Origin: CAIKLP01 sp965279595
GTDB lineage: Bacteria > Bacteroidota > Bacteroidia > Sphingobacteriales > Sphingobacteriaceae
DNA length: 64,000 bases
Assembly (NCBI GenBank): GCA_965279595.1
Contig: OZ257246.1
Location: forward strand, 620,001 to 684,000
Direction: 5' to 3'
In this document: in pieces, positions 63,208-64,000 of the stretch
Numbering within the stretch: the stretch's first letter is position 1
Layout: each line of letters opens with the position of its first letter
The notes under the pieces: generated by a model
What the model was told of the DNA's origin: nothing
What the model saw: the letters and a program-made list of their open reading frames with translations, nothing else
Database searches by the model: none
Position numbers and translations under genes: made by a program

Positions 63208-64000
63208 TTATTCATTTTCAATCATCCATTTAGCATCTTTCTCTAATTGAGTTTCAATTGAAACCTTATTCTGTTTTGCTTTAATTTGTATTGACTTATA
63301 CCAAACTGTGTCATTCTTTATTTGAATAATTTTTTCTTTAACTAAAATTTCTAAGTTATTTACTTTTTTGTTATAATCATGTGATAAAACTCGCTCCAAT
63401 TGTTTATCAAACCCAAATGGAAAATGATTCATATTAGCCTCTGTACAAAGCAATAAAACAATATCTGTCTCTTTTAGCAAATTATCTATCAAAGGTTCAG
63501 AAATCACTAAATTTTCATTTGATTCTTTATTATATACGGAATTGTTATAATAAAAAAAATGATATTTATTAAACTGATTATGAGGTATAAAAGCATTATG
63601 AACTACCCACCAATAACTATCTGAAACTACTATTACATTTGGTCGGTAACCAGATTCTTTGAAACTTACATTTGGGTAAACTAACTTGAAATCATTTAAT
63701 GGTAATAATAAATTTAATCCTTTCTCTAAATCATTATCAACAAACCTAGCTGTATCAGAAATTTCTAAACTATTATAAACCTTTTTAGGCATACTTTTCC
63801 CAATCAAAAATTCCATATTCCTTACTAAAGAATCCATAGCCAAATGCATTCCATATACAGACCAATGGATACCATTCTTGCCATACAATGGATACTTTGA
63901 ATTCATTTTAATTTTATTGAAATATGCTAAGAAATCAATAAAATTAATTTTATTAGTTGTATATGCCTTTACATAAGCTTCATAGTTACTAGTTCCGATT
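63208..64000 (-). CDS. AlgX/AlgJ-like SGNH protein (5' truncated by the window)
   Basis: The frame is open from the window edge at 64000, so the gene begins outside. About 263 residues are visible. The segment NGIHWSVYGMHLA resembles the conserved His-Trp-Ser motif of AlgX/AlgJ-type and DHHW-family SGNH hydrolases that acetylate exopolysaccharide with MBOAT proteins. VIVVSDSYWW may hold the nucleophile Ser. An internal ATG at 63906 is not a likely start. An MBOAT gene may lie upstream, outside the window. Confidence 0.55.
   Translation of the reverse strand, partial: IGTSNYEAYVKAYTTNKINFIDFLAYFNKIKMNSKYPLYGKNGIHWSVYGMHLAMDSLVRNMEFLIGKSMPKKVYNSLEISDTARFVDNDLEKGLNLLLPLNDFKLVYPNVSFKESGYRPNVIVVSDSYWWVVHNAFIPHNQFNKYHFFYYNNSVYNKESNENLVISEPLIDNLLKETDIVLLLCTEANMNHFPFGFDKQLERVLSHDYNKKVNNLEILVKEKIIQIKNDTVWYKSIQIKAKQNKVSIETQLEKDAKWMIENE

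Overview
The window looks like a low-GC chromosome segment from a member of the Bacteroidota. The evidence is a secreted protease with a C-terminal type IX secretion sorting domain, a GldH gliding lipoprotein, an alternative complex III (ActABCDEF) fused in one gene run to an aa3-type oxidase, many lipoproteins, weak Shine-Dalgarno signals, and several TAnnTTTG-type -7 promoter boxes. I cannot place it below phylum with confidence; a Chitinophagia/Sphingobacteriia-like lineage is a guess.

Layout. Positions 1-6290 hold accessory genes: a truncated gene, a large M4-type metalloprotease, an XRE regulator divergent from a tiny gene, two small lipoproteins and a secreted metallo-beta-lactamase-fold protein. 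Positions 6556-12058 (minus strand) hold the most unusual block, a tightly packed operon. In transcription order it encodes a 734-residue protein with two GHKL ATPase modules (MORC/Hsp90-like at the N-terminus, histidine-kinase-like at the C-terminus), a receiver-domain protein, a four-cysteine HNH nuclease and an N6-adenine DNA methyltransferase. The remains of a broken fifth gene follow. The operon sits at the 3' side of a tRNA-Asp gene. It reads as a candidate anti-phage or restriction system driven by a two-component relay.

From 12218 to 42221 the genes are mostly housekeeping: prfA, lpxH, a LUD-domain gene, ftsH, rsfS, birA, a DsbD-type reductase, a lipid kinase, a sugar dehydrogenase, gmhA, a ComM/YifB ATPase, a GT51 transglycosylase with a long N-terminal extension, mrp, a NifU-type scaffold, def, ruvX, a holB/ricT/gldH cluster, an ECF sigma module with a Spy/CpxP-like sensor and a thioredoxin, murF and bipA.

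From 60804 down to about 42487 (minus strand) runs a long respiratory cluster: actA-actB-actC-actD-actE-actF, oxidase subunits II and I, heme A synthase, heme O synthase, two subunit III proteins, subunit IV, SCO, DUF420, a small CPMC protein, DUF983, DUF2461 and an MBL-fold hydrolase. Together these would pass electrons from menaquinol through ACIII hemes to the CuA/heme a/a3 oxidase, with the maturation factors encoded alongside. The window ends with a deoxyhypusine synthase-family gene, a membrane protein fused to a thioredoxin-like domain, and a truncated SGNH/AlgX-like gene.

No CRISPR array, rRNA, complete insertion sequence, integrase or replication origin was seen. All functional names come from reading motifs by eye, without database searches.
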